Assembly (NCBI GenBank): GCA_023445495.1
Contig: JAEXLC010000346.1
Location: 1-20,806 of the forward strand
DNA length: 20,806 bases
Source of the DNA: Pseudomonadota bacterium
Lineage (GTDB): Bacteria; Pseudomonadota; Alphaproteobacteria; Sphingomonadales; Sphingomonadaceae
Direction of reading: 5' to 3'
Under the pieces are notes generated by a model. The model saw nothing but the letters and a program-made list of their open reading frames with translations. It ran no database searches and was not told the DNA's origin. Numbering within the stretch: the first letter of the stretch is position 1; each line of letters opens with the position of its first letter. A program made the translations under genes and the position numbers. This document shows positions 15,064-20,806 of this stretch, piece after piece.

Positions 15064-16206
15064 TCAGTTCCGCGCCGCGGTCGTCGAGAAACGGTAGATG
15101 ATGAGATTGCGATAGGTCTGCCCGGGATCCAGCCGCGCGGAGCCGAAGGCCGGCTGGTTCGGCGTATCGGGAAATAGCTGGGGCTCGAGGGCGATGCCGT
15201 CGCCCTGGCGATAGGCATGGCCCGAGCGTCCGATCGCGGTGCCGTCCAGGAAATTGCCCGTGTAGAGCTGCACGCCGGGCTGGTTCGACAGGATGTCGAG
15301 GATACGACCGGTCGCAGGATCCTCGACCCGCGCGTGGAGACGCGGCGTAGCCGACACATCCCGCGCGATCACGAAATTCTCGTCATAGCCCTGGCCGAAG
15401 ACGATCTGCGGATCGCGGCCGTCGCGGATGCGCTCGCCGATGCGGGTCGCGCGGCGGAAATCGAACGGCGTGCCTTCCACGGGACGAAGCTGGCCGGTCG
15501 GGATCAGCGATGCGTCCACCGGCGTGGTCGCATCGGCGGGGATGGTCAGATACTGGTCGTAGACGCTGCGCTGCGACGCTTCGCCGCCCAGGTTGAAGAA
15601 GCTGTGGTTGGTGATGTTGACGATCGTCGGCTTCGTCGTCGTCGCGGTATATTCGACGGTAAGCGCATTGTCCTCGTCGAGCGAATAGGTGGCGGTGACG
15701 GTGAGCGCCCCGGGATACCCCTCCTCGCCGTCCGCGCTCACATAGCGCAGGACCACGCTGGCAACCGGGCCGTCGGTCACCTTCTCGATCGTCCACAGGC
15801 GCTTGTCATAGCCGAGCACGCCGCCGTGCAGCGCGTTGCCATTGTTGTTCAGCGCGAGGCGATACGGCTTGCCGTCGATCGCGAAGCGGCCCGCCTTGAT
15901 CCGGTTGGCATAGCGGCCGACGGTCGCCCCAAAATAATTGGGCTTTTCGAGATATCCCTTGAGGTCCGCATAGCCGAGGGTAACTTCCTCGGACCTGCCG
16001 GCCCGGTCGGGTGCCTCGACCGACTGGAGGATCGCGCCATAGCTCAGGATCGTCGCCCGCACGCCCTTGGCGTTAGACAGAGTTATTGCATCGACGATTC
16101 GCCCGTCGGGCAAGGTTCCAAACGCCTTGCGCTCGGCGGTGGCAGCCACCGCCATCCCGGGTGCCGCGAGCGAAAATGCCAGACACAACGCTACGATTCG
16201 CTTCAT
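15064..16206 (-). CDS. Exported aldose 1-epimerase (mutarotase)
   Basis: A 380-residue GalM-family protein with a signal peptide (MKRIVALCLAFSLAAPGMAV, cleavage near AVA at 21), so it works in the periplasm, interconverting alpha and beta anomers before or during uptake. Catalytic and binding residues can be placed at His127 (NALHGGVLGYDKRLW), His201 (NITNHSFFNLGG), Asp275 (GYDENF) and Glu341 (IALEPQLFPD). The family block QPGVQLYTGNFLDGT is intact. The frame is open to 16326, but GGGAGGGG just before the ATG at 16206 and the signal peptide fix the start. It is divergent from the sugar transporter and is the first gene of the mutarotase-dehydratase operon. The sugar is not determined by sequence. 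Confidence 0.94.
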   Translation of the reverse strand: MKRIVALCLAFSLAAPGMAVAATAERKAFGTLPDGRIVDAITLSNAKGVRATILSYGAILQSVEAPDRAGRSEEVTLGYADLKGYLEKPNYFGATVGRYANRIKAGRFAIDGKPYRLALNNNGNALHGGVLGYDKRLWTIEKVTDGPVASVVLRYVSADGEEGYPGALTVTATYSLDEDNALTVEYTATTTKPTIVNITNHSFFNLGGEASQRSVYDQYLTIPADATTPVDASLIPTGQLRPVEGTPFDFRRATRIGERIRDGRDPQIVFGQGYDENFVIARDVSATPRLHARVEDPATGRILDILSNQPGVQLYTGNFLDGTAIGRSGHAYRQGDGIALEPQLFPDTPNQPAFGSARLDPGQTYRNLIIYRFSTTAARN

Positions 16207-16254
16207 TGCACCCCTCCCGTTGGGCATATTTACCCCGTCCGGCGCGATCGCTTG

Positions 16255-16288
16255 TTGACGCCCCGATAGCGGTTCAATACTCCGACTA
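16255..16288 (+). promoter_or_regulatory. Candidate promoter and operator upstream of the sugar transporter
   Basis: TTGACG at 16255-16260 is a good -35 hexamer. Seventeen bases later lies TACTCC (16278-16283), a weak -10. Overlapping it is TACTCCGACTA (16278-16288), which resembles the motif TAGTCCGACAT read on the minus strand at 18626-18616 in the GntR/FAH-gene gap. An operator covering the -10 box would fit repression by the GntR regulator. All of this is inference from a single shared motif. Confidence 0.35.
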
Positions 16289-16342
16289 GAAACCAAAGAG
16301 CAACCCGCCGCGAACAAGGCGGGCAAGGGAGAGGGATCAGAG

Positions 16343-17659
16343 ATGGCAGTGGCGCCAGGACAATCGCTACCGATCGCACGGAACGACAGCGCGGCGCCGC
16401 CGCGCTACGGCCCTGCCCTTTCGCTGCTCGCCTCGCTGTTCTTCATGTGGGGCTTTATCAGCGTCATCAACGGAACGCTGCTGCCGCACCTGCGCAGCGT
16501 GTTCGAGCTCAGCTATTTCGAGACGGGCCTGATCGAATCCGTGTGGTTCATCGGCTATCTGCTTGCCTCGATCCCCGCCGCCAAGCTGATCGAGCGGATC
16601 GGCTATCAGCGCGCGCTCACCACCGGCCTGGCCGTGATGACCATCGGGTCGCTGGGCATGATCCTTGCCGCGGCGCTGGTCTCCTACTGGGTCACGATCG
16701 CTTCGCTGTTCATCGTGTCGTGCGGGATCGCGCTGCTGCAGGTCGCGGCCAACCCCTATGTGGCAGTGATCGGCCCGCCCGAAAGCTCCGAATCCCGCCT
16801 CACCCTGGTGCAGGCGTTCAACACCACCGGTGATGTGCTGGCGATCCTGTTCGGCAAATATCTCATCCTCGCCCGCACCACCGGGGGCACCAGCACCCAA
16901 GGAACCCAGCTCACCCATGCGCAGCGGATGGCCGACGCGCAGGCAACCGAACTCCCCTATCTGATCGTCGCGATCGTGCTCGCGATCCTCGCCTTCCTGA
17001 TCGCCCGGGCGAAGCTGCCCGCGCTCGGCGCCGCTACCCGCCGCGTCTCGGCCGAGGAGCGCCGCGGCCTGTCGCTCTTCCACCACCGTAACCTGATCTT
17101 CGGCTGCATCGGCATCGCGCTCTGCGTCCTCGCCGAGATCGGCGTCGGCAGCTATTTCATCAACTTCGTCTCGCAGCCGAGCGTCGCCAACCTGACCCAG
17201 GAGCATGCGGCCACCTATCTCACGCTGTTCTGGGGCGGGATGATGGTCGGCCGCTTCCTTGGCGCGGCGCTGATGCGCAGGATTCCGGCGGAACGCGTGC
17301 TGGCGCTGTTCGCGCTGGTCGCGATGGGCGGCTCGCTGGTCGCGGTGTTCGTGCCGGGTCCGGCGGCGATGTACGGCCTGATCACGGTCGGCCTGGGCAT
17401 CTCGATCATGTTCCCGGCGATCTTCGCGCTGGCGATCCGGGGCCTGGGCCCGCTGACCGAGGAGGGATCCGGGCTCCTCATCATGTCGATCGCGGGCGGC
17501 GCGCTCGCCTCGCTCCAGGGCAAGATTGCCGACACCTATGGCCTGCACTGGGGCTTTCTCGTCACCGCCGCGTGCAGCCTCTATGTGCTTTTCTATGCGC
17601 TCTGGGGCTCCAGGCCCACCCATGCACTGCCGCCGGAGACCCTTGAACCGGAAGCCTGA
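16343..17659 (+). CDS. FHS-type MFS sugar:H+ symporter (FucP/glucose-galactose transporter family)
   Basis: A 438-residue membrane protein with about 12 hydrophobic segments. It carries the signature of the fucose:H+ symporter (FHS) branch of the major facilitator superfamily: FFMWGFISVINGTLLPHL near the N-terminus, PAAKLIERIGYQRAL in the first cytoplasmic loop, and GIALLQVAANPYVAVIGPPE in TM4-5. It should import a monosaccharide across the inner membrane with protons. GAGAGGGA precedes the ATG closely. It is divergent from the exported mutarotase and convergent with the GntR gene. Given its neighbours the cargo is probably L-arabinose, galactose or fucose. FHS members cannot be assigned a sugar by eye. 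Confidence 0.93.
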   Translation: MAVAPGQSLPIARNDSAAPPRYGPALSLLASLFFMWGFISVINGTLLPHLRSVFELSYFETGLIESVWFIGYLLASIPAAKLIERIGYQRALTTGLAVMTIGSLGMILAAALVSYWVTIASLFIVSCGIALLQVAANPYVAVIGPPESSESRLTLVQAFNTTGDVLAILFGKYLILARTTGGTSTQGTQLTHAQRMADAQATELPYLIVAIVLAILAFLIARAKLPALGAATRRVSAEERRGLSLFHHRNLIFGCIGIALCVLAEIGVGSYFINFVSQPSVANLTQEHAATYLTLFWGGMMVGRFLGAALMRRIPAERVLALFALVAMGGSLVAVFVPGPAAMYGLITVGLGISIMFPAIFALAIRGLGPLTEEGSGLLIMSIAGGALASLQGKIADTYGLHWGFLVTAACSLYVLFYALWGSRPTHALPPETLEPEA

Positions 17660-17662
17660 GCC

Positions 17663-17758
17663 GGGCGGCAAGCGGCTTGCCCGCCCCCAGCCGATGTCGC
17701 GGAAAAGGGCTAGATCGAACGCGTCACTCGAACCCCGGGGAAATCCGCGCTTTCCCCG
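17663..17758. terminator. Two hairpins in the convergent gap, possible bidirectional terminator
   Basis: GGGCGGCAAG (17663-17672) pairs with CTTGCCCGCCC (17676-17686) around a three-base loop with one bulged base. CGGGGAAA (17736-17743) pairs perfectly with TTTCCCCG (17751-17758) around a seven-base loop. They lie between the transporter stop and the convergent GntR stop. Neither has a long T tract, so efficiency is uncertain. Confidence 0.4.
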
Positions 17759-17768
17759 ATCCGGTGGC

Positions 17769-18530
17769 CTACATCGCCGAGCGCGTGTCCTCGAGCGCGA
17801 GATCGACCAGGACGCGCATCGCCTGGCTCGCGGCCTCGCCATCTCCCGCCACGATCGCGTCGAACACGCGGACATGGTCGGGCAGCGGATCGCGTGGCAG
17901 GGCGCGCGCGCGTTGCTTGAACTGCGTCGTCCAGTTCACCGCGGCGCCGATGCTCGCGCTCAGCGCGACCAGCGTGCTGTTATGCGTCGCCTGGAGCAGC
18001 GCGTCATGAAAATCGCGGTCCGCGGCACGCCCGGCTTCGGTCGCGAGCGTGTGCCGCCGCATCTTGCCCAACGCGTCCTTCATCGCCTTGATGTCGGCCT
18101 TGTCGCGCCGCTCGGCGGCAAGCCGCGCGGCATTGGGCTCGACGATCGCACGGAGCTCGAACAGGTCGCGGACGAAATCGAGATCCGGCTCTCCGGAAAA
18201 GGCCCAGGCGAGAACCGCGGGGTCGAGCATGTTCCATCTGCTGCGCGGCAGCACCCGCGTGCCGGCCTTGGGACGGCTTTCGACCAGCCCCTTGGCCGTG
18301 AGCACCTGCACCGCTTCGCGATAGGCGCTTCGCGACACGTCCAGCGCCTCGGAATTGGCGACCTCGCCGGTCAGTCTTTCGCCAGGCGCGATGCGCCCCG
18401 AAACGATCGCGGTGCCGAGATAATGGGCGACCGCGCCGCGCAGGCGCCGGCCCGATCCCCGGGGAGACGGCGTCCGCTGCTCCGCAGCAGTCGCCGCGGG
18501 CGCATGCGCTTCCCCCTCCTCCAATGCCAT
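17769..18530 (-). CDS. GntR-family regulator, FadR/FCD subfamily
   Basis: A 253-residue regulator with an N-terminal GntR winged helix (about 29-97: VAHYLGTAIVSGRIAPGERL, then the recognition region LDVSRSAYREAVQVLTAKGL) and a C-terminal all-helical FCD effector domain (about 118-248). The FCD metal-binding residues appear as Asp173 and His175 (DRDFHDALL) and His219 (DHVRVFD). The linker SRWNMLDPAVLAWAF is typical of sugar-acid-responsive members such as DgoR/LgoR relatives. It most likely represses the surrounding genes until a sugar acid or 2-keto-3-deoxy acid binds. I chose the ATG at 18530 (AGGAG about ten bases upstream); the open frame runs to a TTG at 18590. It is divergent from the FAH-family gene. 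Confidence 0.93.
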   Translation of the reverse strand: MALEEGEAHAPAATAAEQRTPSPRGSGRRLRGAVAHYLGTAIVSGRIAPGERLTGEVANSEALDVSRSAYREAVQVLTAKGLVESRPKAGTRVLPRSRWNMLDPAVLAWAFSGEPDLDFVRDLFELRAIVEPNAARLAAERRDKADIKAMKDALGKMRRHTLATEAGRAADRDFHDALLQATHNSTLVALSASIGAAVNWTTQFKQRARALPRDPLPDHVRVFDAIVAGDGEAASQAMRVLVDLALEDTRSAM

Positions 18531-18610
18531 TCGGCCGATGCTCCTGCTTAGGTTGATCGGCCTTATCCCCGCACCGCCCCGAGCATGCAAGTTGCGTTCG
18601 ACGCACGCAG

Positions 18611-18626
18611 ATAATATGTCGGACTA
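18611..18626. promoter_or_regulatory. Candidate GntR operator with overlapping minus-strand -10 box
   Basis: In the divergent gap between the GntR and FAH-family genes, ATGTCGGACTA (18616-18626) has the GT-N3-AC core of FadR-type operators, and its right half ACTA matches the family TNGTNNNACNA consensus. It abuts TATTAT on the minus strand (18616-18611), a good -10 for the regulator gene. A related TCCGAC-centred copy lies before the transporter gene. Function is inferred. Confidence 0.4.
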
Positions 18627-18665
18627 ATTAATCGGCCACCCGTGGCGCTCAAGGAGGGGATAGCA

Positions 18666-19655
18666 TTGCGACTGTTGCAACATTGCGGGCCGGACGACAC
18701 GCAAAGCGTGATCGCGGCACGCGGAGAAGATGCCGGCTTCGTCACGGGCGTCTCGGATATTCGTTCGCTGGCCTGGCAGGCAATCGAGAGCGGCCGTTCC
18801 CTTGCCGAGATGGTCGAGGCGCTCGGCATCTCGGGCACGGTTGACCTCGCCGCCGAGCTCGCTGCGGGCCGCCTGATGGCGCCGATCAGCCACCCGGATC
18901 CCGCGCATCTGGTCCTGACGGGCACCGGCCTGACGCATCTCGGCTCCGCGGAAGGGCGCGACAAGATGCATCGCGAGGCCGCCGCCGCGGCCCATCAGAC
19001 CGACAGCATGCGCATGTTCCTCGAAGGCGTCGAGGGCGGCAAGCCGGCCGCGGGCGCGATCGGCCAGCAGCCGGAGTGGTTCTACAAGGGCAACGGCACG
19101 CATGTGGCCGGACCGGGCGAACCGCTCGCGATGCCCGGCTTCGCCCAGGATGGCGGCGAAGAGCCCGAGCTTGCCGGCATCTATCTGATCGGCCCGGACG
19201 GCACGCCCTGGCGCCTCGGCATCTGCCTCGCCAACGAATTCAGCGATCATGTGACCGAACGGCACAATTACCTCTGGCTCGCGCATTCGAAGCTGCGCCA
19301 GGCAGCGCTGGGTCCCGAGCTGCTGGTCGGCACCGTTCCCGAAGACGTCCGCGGCACCAGCCGGATCCTGCGGAACGGCGCGACGGTATGGGAAAGGCCG
19401 TTCCTGTCCGGCGAAGCGAACATGTCGCACACGCTCGCCAACCTCGAGCATCATCACTTCAAATATCCGGTCTTCCGCACCCCCGGCGACGTCCACGTCC
19501 ATTTCTTCGGTACCGCCACCCTGTCGTTCAGCGACGGCGTGCGCACTGAGGCGGGAGACGTGTTCGAAATCGAGGCGGCACCGTTCACGCTGCCGCTGCG
19601 TAACGCGCTCGCCCGGGACCCGGATGCCGGCCATGTCGCGGTGCGGACGCTCTGA
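18666..19655 (+). CDS. FAH-superfamily protein, AraD1/GguC-like (putative 2-keto-3-deoxy-pentonate dehydratase)
   Basis: A 329-residue protein with a fumarylacetoacetase-fold C-terminal domain (about 120-320). Metal ligands of the fold can be placed at Glu166 and Glu168 (GGEEPELAG) and Asp194 (ANEFSDHVTERHNY). The QQPEWFYKGNGTHVAGPGE and EPELAGIYLIGPDG blocks resemble the AraD1/GguC group found beside arabinose and galactose genes. FAH-fold enzymes dehydrate 2-keto-3-deoxy pentonates to 2-oxoglutarate semialdehyde in other organisms, so that step is my inference here. The start is taken as TTG 18666, six bases after AAGGAGGGG; the GTG at 18642 lies upstream of that site. It is divergent from the GntR gene and only two bases before the dehydrogenase gene, so the two are co-translated. 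Confidence 0.87.
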   Translation: MRLLQHCGPDDTQSVIAARGEDAGFVTGVSDIRSLAWQAIESGRSLAEMVEALGISGTVDLAAELAAGRLMAPISHPDPAHLVLTGTGLTHLGSAEGRDKMHREAAAAAHQTDSMRMFLEGVEGGKPAAGAIGQQPEWFYKGNGTHVAGPGEPLAMPGFAQDGGEEPELAGIYLIGPDGTPWRLGICLANEFSDHVTERHNYLWLAHSKLRQAALGPELLVGTVPEDVRGTSRILRNGATVWERPFLSGEANMSHTLANLEHHHFKYPVFRTPGDVHVHFFGTATLSFSDGVRTEAGDVFEIEAAPFTLPLRNALARDPDAGHVAVRTL

Positions 19656-19657
19656 GC

Positions 19658-20584
19658 ATGGCGCCGATCCGCATCGCCCTGATCGGCATGGGGAAGATCG
19701 CGCGCGACCAGCATCTGCCCGCGATCTGCGAGGATGCCGCCTTCGATCTGGCGGCAACGGTCAGCCCCCATCATGCCGGCGTGGACGGCCTGCCGCATTT
19801 CGCCAGCCTCGAGGCGCTGCTGTCGGAGGGGCCGGAGGTCGACGCGCTTGCGCTCTGCACCCCGCCCCAGGTCCGCCATGACCTGGCGACCCTGGGAATC
19901 GCACGGGGCAAGCACCTCTTCCTGGAGAAGCCGCCCGGCGCCACGCTCAGCGAAGTCGCGGCCCTGGTCCGGCAGGCCGACGCGGCGGGCGTAACCCTGT
20001 TCGCAAGCTGGCACTCGCGCTTCGCGGCGGGAGTGGCGCCGGCACGCGCCTGGCTCGCCGGGCGCGATGTCCGCAGCGTGCGGATCGTCTGGCGCGAGGA
20101 TGTCCGCGTCTGGCACCCTGGCCAGGCCTGGATCTGGGAAGCGGGCGGGCTCGGCGTGTTCGATCCCGGCATCAATGCGCTTTCGATCGCGACCCATATC
20201 CTGCCGCGTCCGATCTTCCTGAGCGACGCGCTGCTGGAGTTCCCGGAAAACCGGGAGGCGCCGATCGCCGCGGACCTGCGGATGCGCGATACGGCCGGCG
20301 CTCCGCTCACCATGGACCTGGACTGGCGGCAGACCGGCCCGCAGAGCTGGGACATCGAAGTCGATACCGATGCCGGCATGCTCAGGCTGGCGGAGGGAGG
20401 CGCAGTGCTCACGCTGCCGCAGGGCACCGAGCGCGCGCCCGACCGGGAATATGCCGGCCTCTACGCGCATTTCGCGGAGCTGGTCCGCAACGGATCAAGC
20501 GATGTCGATGTCGATCCGCTGCGGCTGGTGGCGGATGCCTTCCTGCGCGGCAAACGCAGGACCGTCGCGCCGTTTCACGACTGA
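19658..20584 (+). CDS. Gfo/Idh/MocA-family L-arabinose/D-galactose 1-dehydrogenase
   Basis: A 308-residue NAD(P)-dependent dehydrogenase that oxidises C1 of an aldose to the lactone. The N-terminal Rossmann fold begins IRIALIGMGKIARDQHLPAI with GMGKIA at 10-15. The Gfo/Idh EKPPG motif is at 90-94 with Lys91, and the catalytic segment GVFDPGINALS gives Asp169 and Asn173. From memory the sequence is strongly similar to Azospirillum brasilense L-arabinose 1-dehydrogenase, sharing EDVR-x-WHPGQ-x-WIWE, LGVFDPGINALSI and ESDVDV-like blocks. That enzyme also uses D-galactose, so both sugars are possible. The ATG lies two bases after the FAH-family stop. A hairpin follows the stop. Cytosolic. Confidence 0.93.
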   Translation: MAPIRIALIGMGKIARDQHLPAICEDAAFDLAATVSPHHAGVDGLPHFASLEALLSEGPEVDALALCTPPQVRHDLATLGIARGKHLFLEKPPGATLSEVAALVRQADAAGVTLFASWHSRFAAGVAPARAWLAGRDVRSVRIVWREDVRVWHPGQAWIWEAGGLGVFDPGINALSIATHILPRPIFLSDALLEFPENREAPIAADLRMRDTAGAPLTMDLDWRQTGPQSWDIEVDTDAGMLRLAEGGAVLTLPQGTERAPDREYAGLYAHFAELVRNGSSDVDVDPLRLVADAFLRGKRRTVAPFHD

Positions 20585-20606
20585 GCAGGCAGGGATGGCA
20601 GGCACC

Positions 20607-20638
20607 GCGCCCTTAGTGAGTCAGGTGAATCAGGGCGT
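20607..20638 (+). terminator. Terminator-like hairpin after the dehydrogenase gene
   Basis: GCGCCCT (20607-20613) pairs with AGGGCGT (20632-20638), the last pair being G/T. The interior holds a second weak pairing, GAGTC with GAATC. It starts 22 bases after the dehydrogenase stop and is followed by TTGATTG, only mildly T-rich. It could end the FAH-dehydrogenase transcript. An ATG at 20595 with a 16-codon frame overlaps it and is unlikely to be a gene. Confidence 0.35.
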
Positions 20639-20644
20639 TGATTG

Positions 20645-20806
20645 ATGGTGTCCGCGGTCCCCGAGACCTTCGACAGCGAGGCCTCGCCCTGGAGCCCGCA
20701 CGGTCACGCCCGTCCAGGTCGTGAGCGGCATCAAACCGACGGATTGCAAAGCCGCGCGCGCCTGGCCACGGGAGCAGGTGCCTCGGGGGGGGGGGGCCCG
20801 CCCCCG
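20645..20806. other. Unassigned window end with a 12-G run
   Basis: I see no supportable gene here. An ATG at 20645 opens a plus-strand frame that runs off the window, and a minus-strand frame also runs in from the end, but neither translation resembles a family I know. Bases 20785-20796 are twelve consecutive G, followed by CCCGCCCCCG, which looks like a low-quality sequence end. Confidence 0.4.

Noticed and set aside
17725..17745. Sequence resembling a tRNA T-arm (ACTCGAACCCCGGGG)
   Set aside because: There is no anticodon arm, acceptor stem or CCA-like end around it. It is better explained by the perfect CGGGGAAA/TTTCCCCG hairpin.
16367..17875. A 502-codon minus-strand open frame
   Set aside because: It is antisense to the 12-TM transporter and partly overlaps the GntR gene. 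Its charged repetitive composition is a codon-bias artefact.
20595..20645. A 16-codon frame after the dehydrogenase gene
   Set aside because: It is very short, overlaps the terminator-like hairpin and has only a weak ribosome-binding site. It could be the start of a disrupted gene, but nothing supports that.
20614..20645. TGAGTCA/TGAATCA repeats as an insertion-sequence end
   Set aside because: There is no recognisable transposase and no matching inverted end within the window. The minus-strand frame running in from the edge does not resemble a family I know.

Overview
The window is GC-rich with dense genes, long antisense open frames and short gaps. Its gene families (a carotenoid/stilbene oxygenase, a NodD/LinR-like LysR regulator, an FHS sugar transporter, a xylonate/arabinonate-type dehydratase, a propeller-type sensor kinase) look like an alphaproteobacterium, most probably a sphingomonad. 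That assignment rests on family resemblance only. I see no rRNA, tRNA, CRISPR array, phage gene or confident insertion sequence.

Region 1 (1-2225). The window opens inside a HAMP-containing histidine kinase read rightward. It faces an exported protein with a zinc-peptidase-like HExxH...E pattern.

Region 2 (2250-5460). A leftward run encodes a DJ-1/PfpI protein, a small antibiotic-biosynthesis-monooxygenase (ABM) protein and an aldo/keto reductase, and probably continues into the peptidase-like gene. A LysR regulator is divergent from it, with two overlapping inverted repeats at its start codon. The families suggest aldehyde or quinone detoxification.

Region 3 (5462-9374). A second leftward run encodes a DoxX-like membrane protein, a VOC-fold protein with a Tat-type leader, a carotenoid oxygenase with all four iron histidines, an exported ABM protein and an exported alpha/beta hydrolase. 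It looks like a cleavage pathway for a carotenoid or phenolic compound with an envelope-located part. The substrate is not visible.

Region 4 (9495-13214). This is a two-component system: a very large periplasmic beta-propeller/Y_Y_Y sensor kinase and a NarL/FixJ response regulator whose start overlaps the kinase stop. The kinase frame is broken by one extra G in a G run near 12094-12097. It is either a real frameshift or a sequencing error.

Region 5 (13241-20584). This is a sugar-acid catabolic locus. It has a periplasmic aldose 1-epimerase, a 12-TM FHS symporter, an L-arabinose/galactose 1-dehydrogenase of the Gfo/Idh family, an IlvD/Edd-type pentonate dehydratase, an FAH-superfamily (AraD1/GguC-like) enzyme and a FadR-type GntR regulator. 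Together they fit non-phosphorylative oxidation of L-arabinose (or a related sugar): sugar, lactone/acid, 2-keto-3-deoxy acid, 2-oxoglutarate semialdehyde. The lactonase and the terminal semialdehyde dehydrogenase are not in the window. Two divergent promoter regions of the locus share a TCCGAC-centred motif that may be the GntR operator. The last ~220 bases hold a terminator-like hairpin and a 12-G run that resembles a contig end.
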